Positions 1 to 5,914 of a stretch of DNA of 5,914 nucleotides are shown here, one piece after another. The DNA is from Candidatus Poribacteria bacterium. GTDB taxonomy: Bacteria > Poribacteria > WGA-4E > DTYX01. Below the pieces are notes generated by a model, which was not told the origin of the DNA, ran no database searches, and saw only the letters and a program-made list of their open reading frames with translations. Each line of letters opens with the position of its first letter. The stretch's first letter is position 1. The DNA lies in the NCBI GenBank assembly GCA_012961655.1, contig DTYX01000059.1, positions 1-5,914 on the forward strand, given 5' to 3'. The position numbers and the translations under genes are program-made.

Positions 1-1602
1 AAACGCCGCCAGGATTTTTTAATCTTGGCGTTGACGCCAAATATCGATATGCTCGCGAATCTAACCGGTGAGAGCTTAGAAGGCTTGTTCGCCGCGCCGC
101 GCGCGGCGCAGGCGGATAGGCGGAAAATCTATGTGACCTATTTGAGTGAAAGGATGAATCTGCCTGACACGTGGAAGGGATATGATTCGATTGACCTTGT
201 GGTGATTCGCGATATATCGTTGGAATCGCATAATATTTCACGTAAGCAGCGAACAGCTTTAATTGAATGGGTTTATGGCGGTGGGACTTTGTTAATCTCA
301 GGCGGAAGGAATATCCAGTATCTTTTGGGGAGTTTTCTAGAGCCTCTCTTGCCTGTGACCTCAATGAGCCTGAAGACTGAGACTTCTCTGCCGATTTTAA
401 CTCAATTGTTCGGTTTGAGTTTTGACAGCCAACGCCGCTTTGAATTGATAGACTCCAAATTGAGAAACGGCAGCCGCAGTTTAGTAGAGGAACGTTTGAA
501 ATCCGCCTACACTGAAGAGGAAACGCCTATAATCGCTGAAAGGGAGATAGGGGACGGCAAGATAATATTCCTCGCATTTGATTATTCCAGCCCAAGTTTT
601 TCACTAACGGGAAACTTCCGTCGAAGTGATACGGATTTGGACAGCAGAGTTCAACTTTGGCATTGGCTCTTAAATAATGTTGTTCCGTCAAAACTAAAGA
701 GAGAATCGATTTTTGACCCATATCGCAGACATGAATTCCGAATTGGACGATTACTGTCTTCGACTGAAAAAAGCCATTCGCCTTTGCTAAAGTTTCTGGG
801 CGCTTTTCTCTCTGCTTATGCGGTTGGTTTTGGATTGTTTATTTATTCCAAGCGAACCAAGACAGCTAAAATGGCGTGGTTCGGTGGATTATGCGTCATC
901 TTTACATTCGCCGTTTTCCCAGTTAGTCTGCATTATTTAAAGAAAGGTGAGTTGACAGCAAACGGCTTTTCCATAGTCAATATCTACCCCCAATATGCCA
1001 GGGCGCGTGTGGAAACGTATTTAGGGTTGATTTCTTCCGATAACTCCAAATGCAATTTAAAATTCGACGCTAAAATGTTCATGAGAAGCCTGGATGATGT
1101 GCCCGATGCACCTTATGATTTGGTGCAGACGAATCAGTTTCAATACATGGGAATACAATTAAATCCCTGGACAGTGCAAAAATTCTATCTCGAATCGTAT
1201 CAAAAGTTAAATGGTACAATTGAATCTGACTTGCAGCAAATGGATGATATCGTCAAAGGCGTGGTTAAAAATAATTTGCCTTTTGATTTAAGCGATTCGT
1301 ACATAACTTATGGGCAATTTTACGATAAAATTGGGATTTTTGACAAAGGCGCTGAAATCTCAGTCAGAGTCGATAAGCGATATTCGGGCGATGTCCCAAA
1401 GGCGATTTCTGAAGCAGCTAATGCAGGCGCGGGGAAACAGCGAACATTTGCCAGAATATTAGCTGACGAAGGAGTTTTAAGGTACCTGGCTCAGCCTACT
1501 AAACTGAAATTAATCGGTTGGACACAATCGCCTATTTTGAGATTCAATTTCGGTAGAAGTTACACTATGGCAAATGAAGTTTTAATTATAATTCACATTT
1601 AG
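1..1602 (+). CDS. Membrane-anchored protein with GATase1-like outside domain (5'-truncated)
   Basis: The reading frame is open from base 1 to the TAG at 1600-1602, so the gene almost surely begins before the window. A TTG at 25 could serve as a start (AGGA at 11-14), but it would leave an exported domain without a signal peptide. Numbering from that TTG, residues 53-96 (YDSIDLVVIRDI ... GGGTLLISGG) and 173-187 (REIGDGKIIFLAFDY), then W-L-L near 214, resemble the flavodoxin/glutamine-amidotransferase-like fold seen in uncharacterised bacterial membrane proteins. There is no cysteine in this domain, so amidotransferase catalysis is unlikely. Two hydrophobic helices follow at about 253-275 and 283-305, joined by a basic loop (KRTKTAK). 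By the positive-inside rule the loop is cytoplasmic and both large domains face outward. The C-terminal 220 residues are not recognised. The role is unknown; a cell-envelope or transporter-associated function is inference only. Confidence 0.8.
   Translation, partial: KRRQDFLILALTPNIDMLANLTGESLEGLFAAPRAAQADRRKIYVTYLSERMNLPDTWKGYDSIDLVVIRDISLESHNISRKQRTALIEWVYGGGTLLISGGRNIQYLLGSFLEPLLPVTSMSLKTETSLPILTQLFGLSFDSQRRFELIDSKLRNGSRSLVEERLKSAYTEEETPIIAEREIGDGKIIFLAFDYSSPSFSLTGNFRRSDTDLDSRVQLWHWLLNNVVPSKLKRESIFDPYRRHEFRIGRLLSSTEKSHSPLLKFLGAFLSAYAVGFGLFIYSKRTKTAKMAWFGGLCVIFTFAVFPVSLHYLKKGELTANGFSIVNIYPQYARARVETYLGLISSDNSKCNLKFDAKMFMRSLDDVPDAPYDLVQTNQFQYMGIQLNPWTVQKFYLESYQKLNGTIESDLQQMDDIVKGVVKNNLPFDLSDSYITYGQFYDKIGIFDKGAEISVRVDKRYSGDVPKAISEAANAGAGKQRTFARILADEGVLRYLAQPTKLKLIGWTQSPILRFNFGRSYTMANEVLIIIHI
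94..109. repeat. Perfect 16-bp G+C-only palindrome inside the first gene
   Basis: GCGCCGCGCGCGGCGC reads identically on both strands, and it lies in an unbroken run of 20 G/C bases at 90-109. The reading frame crosses it as Ala-Ala-Pro-Arg-Ala-Ala, probably a flexible linker between two folded segments. The surrounding 60-base line counts 41 G+C of 60, against 27 of 60 in the next line. Whether it has a role (protein binding site, inserted small repeat) or is only a by-product of alanine/arginine codons cannot be told from one copy. Confidence 0.6.
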
Positions 1603-1652
1603 AGTGACTACGAGAAAGCTGTTTGCTCTTAAAGCTCTAAGTGAAAAAGTCG

Positions 1653-1658
1653 TATAAT
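1653..1658 (+). promoter_or_regulatory. Candidate -10 box for the sugar kinase gene
   Basis: The sequence TATAAT matches the sigma-70 type -10 consensus exactly. A start of transcription about 7 bases further on (near 1665) would give a leader of roughly 17 bases that still includes the ribosome binding site at 1670-1674. No good -35 box sits at the usual 16-18 base distance (the nearest candidate, CTTAAA at 1628-1633, is 19 bases away and weak), and there is no TGn extension. AT-rich gaps produce such hexamers by chance, so this is only a candidate. Confidence 0.35.
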
Positions 1659-1669
1659 ATTAAAAATTA

Positions 1670-1674
1670 GAGGT
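1670..1674 (+). promoter_or_regulatory. Ribosome binding site of the sugar kinase gene
   Basis: GAGGT lies 7 bases before the ATG at 1682, a normal Shine-Dalgarno spacing. It supports that ATG as the start, which also agrees with the family: the first beta strand (MDILCLG) begins right after the initiator. Confidence 0.75.
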
Positions 1675-1681
1675 AGTTCTT

Positions 1682-2611
1682 ATGGACATTTTATGCTTAG
1701 GCATTTTTGTCGCGGATGTGTTAGCGAAACCGATAAAAAAAATACCGGAGCTGGGCAAATTAGAGTTATTTGATGAAATGGAATTGCACACCGGCGGATG
1801 CGCGAACAACACCGCTATCGGCTTGGCGCGATTGGGAATTTCGTCGGGCGCTATGGGTAAAGTCGGAAACGACGGATTCGGTGATTTCATCATTCGCAAT
1901 TTAAAGGAAAATAACGTTGACGCTCAGGGAGTGAAAAGAGCGTCTGACGCAAATACTTCTTTCACGTTTGTGATGATTGCGCCAAGCGCCGAGCGGAGTT
2001 TTCTGCACTATATCGGCGCCAATGCGACATTATGTTACGAAGACATCGATTTTGACCTAATTAAAGAATGCAAAATCCTCCATATTGCTGGCTCATTTCT
2101 AATGCCGGGCTTCGATGGAGAGACTACTGCAAAGGTTCTGAGGAAGGCAAAGGAATTGGGTGTTACGACGGCATTGGATACCGCCTGGGATTCAAAGGGC
2201 AATTGGCTCAATTTATTGGAACCGTGCTTAAGTTATGTGGACATTTTTCTTCCCAGTATTGAGGAAGCTAAGATGCTCACGAACCGAACAGAACATACGG
2301 AAATCGCAGATTTTTTCCTGAATTATGGAATCAAAACTGTTGGATTGAAGATGAGTGTGAAGGGAAGTTATATCCGCACAAAAGATGAGGAAATACGAGC
2401 GCCGGCATATAAAGTTAAAACTGTAGACACGACAGGCGCGGGAGATGCCTTCGTGGCTGGATTTCTGGCGGGTACTATCATGGAATGGGATTTGGAACAA
2501 ACCGCGAAATTGGCTAACGCCACGGGCGCCGCCTGCGTCACTGCTATCGGGACTACAGCGGGAATTAAGAGTTTGGAAGAGACGATGGAAATTATTAGTA
2601 GTTCACAATAG
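1682..2611 (+). CDS. PfkB/ribokinase-family carbohydrate kinase
   Basis: This is a complete 309-residue protein, the usual length for the PfkB family, whose members transfer phosphate from ATP to a sugar, sugar derivative or nucleoside in the cytoplasm. The first signature region is at 38-52 (GGCANN ... GLARLG), which lines the substrate site together with Asp12. The second signature is at 249-259 (DTTGAGDAFVAG), where Gly252-Ala253-Gly254 form the anion hole and Asp255 is the catalytic base. The segment SAERSFLHYIGANA is typical of the substrate-lid side in sugar kinases of this family. All catalytic residues are intact, so the enzyme should be active. The substrate cannot be read from these motifs: ribose, fructose, 2-keto-3-deoxygluconate and adenosine kinases all share them, and no neighbouring sugar-pathway gene or transporter is present to help. 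The start is supported by GAGGT 7 bases upstream. The next gene follows after 56 bases. Confidence 0.95.
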   Translation: MDILCLGIFVADVLAKPIKKIPELGKLELFDEMELHTGGCANNTAIGLARLGISSGAMGKVGNDGFGDFIIRNLKENNVDAQGVKRASDANTSFTFVMIAPSAERSFLHYIGANATLCYEDIDFDLIKECKILHIAGSFLMPGFDGETTAKVLRKAKELGVTTALDTAWDSKGNWLNLLEPCLSYVDIFLPSIEEAKMLTNRTEHTEIADFFLNYGIKTVGLKMSVKGSYIRTKDEEIRAPAYKVKTVDTTGAGDAFVAGFLAGTIMEWDLEQTAKLANATGAACVTAIGTTAGIKSLEETMEIISSSQ

Positions 2612-2645
2612 ATTTAAGATAAAAAACTCTATTACAGTCTAACGG

Positions 2646-2651
2646 TATAAT
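2646..2651 (+). promoter_or_regulatory. TATAAT hexamer, weak -10 candidate for the methyltransferase gene
   Basis: This is an exact -10 consensus, but the base about 7 positions on (2658) falls inside the GGGGA ribosome binding site. A transcript starting there would lose much of its Shine-Dalgarno and have only about a 10-base leader. The bases at the -35 position (AAAACT, 2623-2628) are a poor match. It is either a chance hexamer, with the gene transcribed from upstream, or a promoter giving a nearly leaderless message. Confidence 0.25.
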
Positions 2652-2655
2652 CAAT

Positions 2656-2660
2656 GGGGA
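2656..2660 (+). promoter_or_regulatory. Ribosome binding site of the methyltransferase gene
   Basis: GGGGA ends 7 bases before the ATG at 2668. This ATG is the first in-frame ATG after the in-frame stop TAA at 2620-2622, so it is the best start. Another ATG at 2654 is out of frame. Confidence 0.65.
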
Positions 2661-2667
2661 TAATAAG

Positions 2668-3111
2668 ATGAATGACAACCTCCAACACTCAGTATTTCAA
2701 ATCCTTTCCACTTGGAAGGGTAGCGAATCCCTGAAGGAACTTTTCTGGCGCCAACTCAACTATGACCGCTTAAACCAACCATTGCCACGACGTGATTTTC
2801 CAAAAGCGGCGGATGATGCCCTCGCCGAGAGCCCTTTACTGTTTGCGGAATCCAACGGATTCCACATCCTCTATTGCCGCTTGGCTTCTGACCGATTGCG
2901 CCTTACCGATGAGCGCGCGGTTGTGAACCGCTTGCTACAACAACACCCTTACGCTCTTTTCGTCTTTTCCGATGCCAGCCAGACAAACTGGCACTTCGTA
3001 AACGTAAAGGAAGGAGCAGCGGCAACGGAGGAAACTGCAAAGCGGCGACGCAGGCTCTTTCGCCGAATTGCGGTTGGTCCTGAAGAGCGACTGCGAACGG
3101 CGGCTGAACGT
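2668..3111 (+). other. N-terminal domain of the methyltransferase protein, nuclease status unclear
   Basis: Residues 1-148 form an alpha/beta-looking domain with strands GFHILYCRL and YALFVFSD, then WHFVNVK (108-114). In type IIG enzymes this position carries the restriction nuclease. Here the strand where an acid-x-lysine pair would be expected reads ILYCRL, and no clear Pro-Asp partner is seen. A basic run KRRRRLFRR at 125-133 follows an alanine/glutamate-rich stretch (115-124) and may contact DNA or be a linker. Whether the domain is a diverged nuclease, an inactive relic or a different module cannot be settled by eye. Confidence 0.5.
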
Positions 3112-5914
3112 ATTGCGATGTTGGATGTCGCTTTCATAGCGCCCTCTCCACTGGCAATTCAGCAACGCCATGATGAAGCATTCGATGTCGAAGCTGTAAC
3201 CAAAGCCTTTTTTGAGGATTACAAACGCCTGTTCGCCGATTTGCAAAAAGAGTTGCAGCCTCAGACTAACGACGCTTTATTTTCACATGACTATGCTTTG
3301 CAACTGCTCAATCGCCTGATGTTCCTTTATTTCATTCAACGAAAACGATGGCTCGGCGATAATCCCGATTTCATGCGCGGTTTCTGGGAAGCCTACAAGG
3401 TAGCGTCATCTGGCGGGACAGAGCCACGCCGCTACGGTGACAAAACAAAAGATACCTTCTTTTCAAATTGGCTTTACCCGCTGTTCTTTGAGGCGTTCAA
3501 TAATAAATTCCAGGCAGGACGCGCCGACCGGCGGCATTTTCCGCCTGAAATACGCGAGCCTCTCGCCTTAGCGCCCTACCTTAACGGTGGATTATTCACT
3601 GAAAACGAATTGGACAATAAACATTCATTCACCGTCCCCGATGCTGTCTTTGAAATGCTATTTGACCGTTTCGATGGACTAACACCAGGATTTCTGGAAC
3701 GCTACAACTTTACCATCCGCGAAGATAGCCCGTTTGACCAGGAAGTCGCTGTTGACCCGGAGATGATAGGAAAGGTTTATGAGAGCCTTGTAAACATCAC
3801 CTCTGAGGGCATCGAGGAGGAAGATAAAAGCGGTTCGGCGGGCATCTTTTACACCCCGCGCATCGAAATTGACCTTATGTGCAGGCTCGCCCTTGTGGAT
3901 TGGCTTACCAACCATTTGGGCGAGAAACATAAACCGCTCCTCTACGAGGCGGTCTTTGCCTATGAGCCTGACGAAAAACAGGATGCAGATTCCGCCTTGT
4001 CAAAAAATGACCTTTTCAAAGAGCTTAATGTTCTGCTGCGCGATATCACAGTGCTTGACCCCGCCTGTGGTTCAGGTTCGTTTCTTGTGGGGATGCTCAC
4101 TGTCCTTGATGACCTGCAGGAGCGAGCAAACAGACAGCTTGGCATTGAAGAAGATGCTTACACTCGCCGCAAACGTATCATTGGGCAGAGTCTCTATGGA
4201 GTAGACGTGATGCCTTGGGCTGTTCACGTTGCGGAGCTGCGACTGTGGTTGCAACTGATGGTGGAAACGGAAATACACCCCTCGCAACTAAAATTCCGTC
4301 CACTGCTTCCTAACCTTTCCTTCAAGATTCGTCCAGGCGACAGCCTTGTGCAAGAGGTTGGCTCAATCAATTTATCCCTGCACCGCACACACCTTGATAT
4401 TCCAACTCAACTCAAAGGTAAGCTCACACAATTCAAGGGTGAGAAATTAAAGTTCTACAACAATGCTGAGGATGCCAAGTTCCGCTCAGAGGAAGTGCTC
4501 AAGAAGGAGGAGCGATCAATTTTTAATGACATCCTCTTCGCTAAACAACACGCATTGGAGAATGAGATTCAAAAGTTGACGCGCCAAATCGAATCACCGC
4601 AACCGAGACAGACGGTGCTTTTTCGGGAAATGGAACAAGAGGAAGCAGTTCAAATGGAACTCCATGCTGAAGAATTGAAGCGCCAGCGTGAAGAACGCCA
4701 ACGGGAATTGGAACAAGTTCAACAAACCCGCGATGCTTTGCGCGCTAACCAGAACGTGCCTTTTGTCTGGGATATCGCCTTCGTGGAAATCTTTGAAGGT
4801 GATAAAAACGGTTTTGACATCGTTATCGGAAATCCGCCTTATGTGCGACAGGAAAAGATCGCCGACCCTACCTTGCAAGAAAGCGATTACACCGTTTCAA
4901 GATGGCGCACACTCAAGAAGGAATACAAAGACAAACTTCGACTTTCGGTCGCAACAACCTATCCTAAATTTTTCGATTACGAACCGGCAAAAGGCAAATT
5001 CCGCAAACTTGACGCCAAAAGTGACTTGTACATCTATTTCTATCTGCATGGGATGTCGCTTTTGAACCCGAAAGGCTCTTTCTGCTTCATCACGTCCAAC
5101 TCGTGGCTCGATGTCGGCTACGGCAAAGACCTTCAGGAATTCCTGCTCAAGCATAGCCACGTCAAGATGATTTTAGATAATCAGGCAAAACGGTCATTTG
5201 CGCAGGCGGACGTGAACACCATCATCGCTCTGCTTTCGCCGCCCGATGACAAAAAGCAACGGGGGTTCGATAAAACCGCCCGCTTTGTAATGTTTAAAGT
5301 GCCATTTGAAGACATCCTGTCGCCCGTCATCTTTCAGGAGATTGAGGAAGCCGAAGAGCGCATGAGTCGCCCTGAATTCCGCGTTTGCGCCCTCCGACAA
5401 CGTACACTTTACGAGGAAGGGCTGCCGACATCCTCAGAAGAGGGACGAAAGCGCATCGCCACTGCCCGATATGAAGGCAACAAGTGGGGTGGCAAATACC
5501 TGCGGGCACCCGATATCTTCTTCACCATCCTTGAGAAGGGGAAGGGGAAACTTGTCCGCCTCGGTGATATTGCGGAGGTGCGGCGCGGCTTCACAACGGG
5601 TGCGAATGAGTTCTTTTACCTTGACGAGAAAAAGATTGCTGAATGGGGCATTGAGGAAGAGTTTCTGAAGCCTGTCATCAAAAGCCCGCGTGAATGCAAA
5701 AGCATCATCGTCAAACCTGAAGACTTAAAGTTCAAGATCTTTATGTGCCACAAGGACAAAGGGGAATTGAGAGGAACAAACGCGCTGGAATACATTGAGT
5801 GGGGGGAGATGCAAGGATTTCATCAGCGGCCGAGTTGCAGGGGACGCACAAAATGGTGGGATGTGGGAGAACGTTCATCTCCTCCAATGATGGTTATTAA
5901 AGGCCCGTGGCTTC
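2668..5914 (+). CDS. Eco57I-like / type IIG adenine-N6 DNA methyltransferase (3'-truncated)
   Basis: The frame is open from the ATG to the window edge: 1082 codons with no stop, and the end is missing. The protein should transfer a methyl group from S-adenosylmethionine to adenine N6 in a specific DNA site. Motifs run in gamma-class order: GIFYTP at 392-397 (motif X region), DPACGSGSF at 464-472 (motif I, cofactor binding), GVDVMPWA at 511-518 (motif II, acidic Asp513), GDSLV at 557-561 (motif III), DIVIGNPPY at 717-725 (catalytic motif IV), and SDLYIYFY ... FITSNSW at 785-813. The target-recognition domain begins near 962 (LVRLGDIAEVRRGFTTGANEFFYL), as in TaqI-like specificity domains, and is incomplete. 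Residues 1-150 match the N-terminal region of large Eco57I-like proteins (ALFVFSD ... WHFVNVK, then LFRRIAVGPEERLRTAAERI). I see no canonical PD-(D/E)XK nuclease triad there, so cutting activity is uncertain. Alternatives are a BREX PglX-like or DISARM DrmMI-like methylase. Confidence 0.93.
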   Translation, partial: MNDNLQHSVFQILSTWKGSESLKELFWRQLNYDRLNQPLPRRDFPKAADDALAESPLLFAESNGFHILYCRLASDRLRLTDERAVVNRLLQQHPYALFVFSDASQTNWHFVNVKEGAAATEETAKRRRRLFRRIAVGPEERLRTAAERIAMLDVAFIAPSPLAIQQRHDEAFDVEAVTKAFFEDYKRLFADLQKELQPQTNDALFSHDYALQLLNRLMFLYFIQRKRWLGDNPDFMRGFWEAYKVASSGGTEPRRYGDKTKDTFFSNWLYPLFFEAFNNKFQAGRADRRHFPPEIREPLALAPYLNGGLFTENELDNKHSFTVPDAVFEMLFDRFDGLTPGFLERYNFTIREDSPFDQEVAVDPEMIGKVYESLVNITSEGIEEEDKSGSAGIFYTPRIEIDLMCRLALVDWLTNHLGEKHKPLLYEAVFAYEPDEKQDADSALSKNDLFKELNVLLRDITVLDPACGSGSFLVGMLTVLDDLQERANRQLGIEEDAYTRRKRIIGQSLYGVDVMPWAVHVAELRLWLQLMVETEIHPSQLKFRPLLPNLSFKIRPGDSLVQEVGSINLSLHRTHLDIPTQLKGKLTQFKGEKLKFYNNAEDAKFRSEEVLKKEERSIFNDILFAKQHALENEIQKLTRQIESPQPRQTVLFREMEQEEAVQMELHAEELKRQREERQRELEQVQQTRDALRANQNVPFVWDIAFVEIFEGDKNGFDIVIGNPPYVRQEKIADPTLQESDYTVSRWRTLKKEYKDKLRLSVATTYPKFFDYEPAKGKFRKLDAKSDLYIYFYLHGMSLLNPKGSFCFITSNSWLDVGYGKDLQEFLLKHSHVKMILDNQAKRSFAQADVNTIIALLSPPDDKKQRGFDKTARFVMFKVPFEDILSPVIFQEIEEAEERMSRPEFRVCALRQRTLYEEGLPTSSEEGRKRIATARYEGNKWGGKYLRAPDIFFTILEKGKGKLVRLGDIAEVRRGFTTGANEFFYLDEKKIAEWGIEEEFLKPVIKSPRECKSIIVKPEDLKFKIFMCHKDKGELRGTNALEYIEWGEMQGFHQRPSCRGRTKWWDVGERSSPPMMVIKGPWL
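4396..4758 (+). other. Charged helical (probable coiled-coil) insert inside the methyltransferase
   Basis: Residues about 577-697 lie between motif III (GDSLV) and the catalytic NPPY. They are very rich in Glu, Lys, Gln and Arg, with repeated leucine spacing, for example from 646 to 690 (REMEQEEAVQME, then EELKRQREERQRELEQVQQ). A short break around SPQPRQT (638-644) would make two antiparallel helices, a hairpin projecting from the catalytic domain. A compact methyltransferase needs few residues here. The hairpin could position DNA or bind a partner subunit. Confidence 0.7.
5551..5914 (+). other. Start of the target-recognition domain (incomplete)
   Basis: Residues 962-1082 match the opening of TaqI-like C-terminal specificity domains: LGDIAEVRRGFTTGANEFFYL, then a PVIKSPREC segment and RPSCRGR ... 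WWDVG near 1054-1066. This module reads the DNA sequence in the enzyme family and so sets which site is methylated. The window ends inside it, so the recognised site cannot be inferred. Confidence 0.75.

Larger units (their letters stand above)
1603..1681. other. Intergenic gap before the sugar kinase gene
   Basis: These 79 bases separate the stop of the membrane-protein gene from the kinase start. They hold a TATAAT hexamer and a ribosome binding site (listed separately) and two copies of AAAGCT at 1615-1620 and 1631-1636. No GC-rich hairpin followed by a T-run was found, so a factor-independent terminator for the upstream gene is not supported here. Read-through into the kinase is possible. 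Confidence 0.6.
2612..2667. other. Intergenic gap before the DNA methyltransferase gene
   Basis: This AT-rich 56-base gap holds a TATAAT hexamer and a GGGGA ribosome binding site. No hairpin-plus-T-run terminator for the kinase gene is visible. No controller-protein (C-box) type operator was recognised, and no small regulator gene sits in front of the methyltransferase as is found in some restriction-modification loci. Confidence 0.55.

Noticed and set aside
25..27. TTG at 25 as the real start of the first gene
   Set aside because: The frame stays open to base 1, and the outside domain would lack a signal peptide. Truncation by the window edge is more likely, although AGGA at 11-14 keeps the option open.
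1615..1636. Direct repeat AAAGCT ... AAAGCT in the first gap
   Set aside because: Six-base repeats at 16-base spacing in AT-rich DNA are expected by chance, and no third copy or dyad symmetry supports an operator.
1604..1654. Possible hairpin or terminator after the first gene (TACGA 1609-1613 with TCGTA 1650-1654; GCTCTTAAAGC region)
   Set aside because: Stems are only 3-5 pairs with long loops or mismatches, and no T-run follows.
2654..2671. Five-codon minicistron (ATG at 2654, TGA at 2669-2671) whose stop overlaps the methyltransferase start as ATGA
   Set aside because: It has no ribosome binding site of its own, and its ATG overlaps the GGGGA that serves the larger gene. Such short frames are common by chance.
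3869..4204. Plus-strand 111-codon frame in another phase across motif I of the methyltransferase
   Set aside because: The overlapping frame carries the conserved DPACGSGSF motif, while this one shows no motif or ribosome binding site.
2935..5160. Several minus-strand open frames of 60-100 codons opposite the methyltransferase
   Set aside because: They lie opposite a continuous 1082-codon frame with clear family motifs, lack recognisable domains, and are explained as shadows of the sense codons.

Overview
The window is a bacterial chromosomal-type segment with three genes on the + strand and almost no non-coding DNA. No rRNA, tRNA, transposase, CRISPR array or origin was seen. The bacterial assignment rests on Shine-Dalgarno-like sequences placed correctly before two of the genes, TATAAT hexamers in both gaps and typical bacterial protein families. 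Nothing in the sequence fixes the phylum. The gene mix would fit an uncultured, metabolically versatile environmental bacterium, but that is a guess.

Layout: (1) Bases 1-1602 hold the 3' part of a gene for a membrane-anchored protein with an outside domain of glutamine-amidotransferase-like (GATase1-like) fold, two membrane helices, and a second outside domain. Its true start lies before the window. (2) Bases 1682-2611 hold a complete PfkB/ribokinase-family sugar kinase with both family signatures and its catalytic aspartate. (3) Bases 2668-5914 hold the first 1082 codons of a very large adenine-N6 DNA methyltransferase of the Eco57I / type IIG kind. It carries all the expected S-adenosylmethionine and catalytic motifs, a long charged helical insert, and the start of a TaqI-like target-recognition domain. 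The frame is open to the right edge, so the end of that gene is missing.

The gaps are 79 and 56 bases. Each holds a TATAAT hexamer and a ribosome binding site, and no convincing terminator was found in either. The genes could be read through as one transcript, but their functions do not form an obvious pathway: a surface or membrane protein, a small-molecule kinase, and a DNA-modification/defence enzyme. The composition also changes. Sampled 60-base lines of the first gene are mostly 30-45% G+C, while the methyltransferase is mostly 42-55% and uses CGC for arginine heavily. The most likely reading is that a mobile restriction-modification or phage-defence gene sits behind two resident housekeeping-type genes. 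The missing right-hand part would decide whether it is a stand-alone type IIG enzyme or the methylase of a larger system such as BREX or DISARM.
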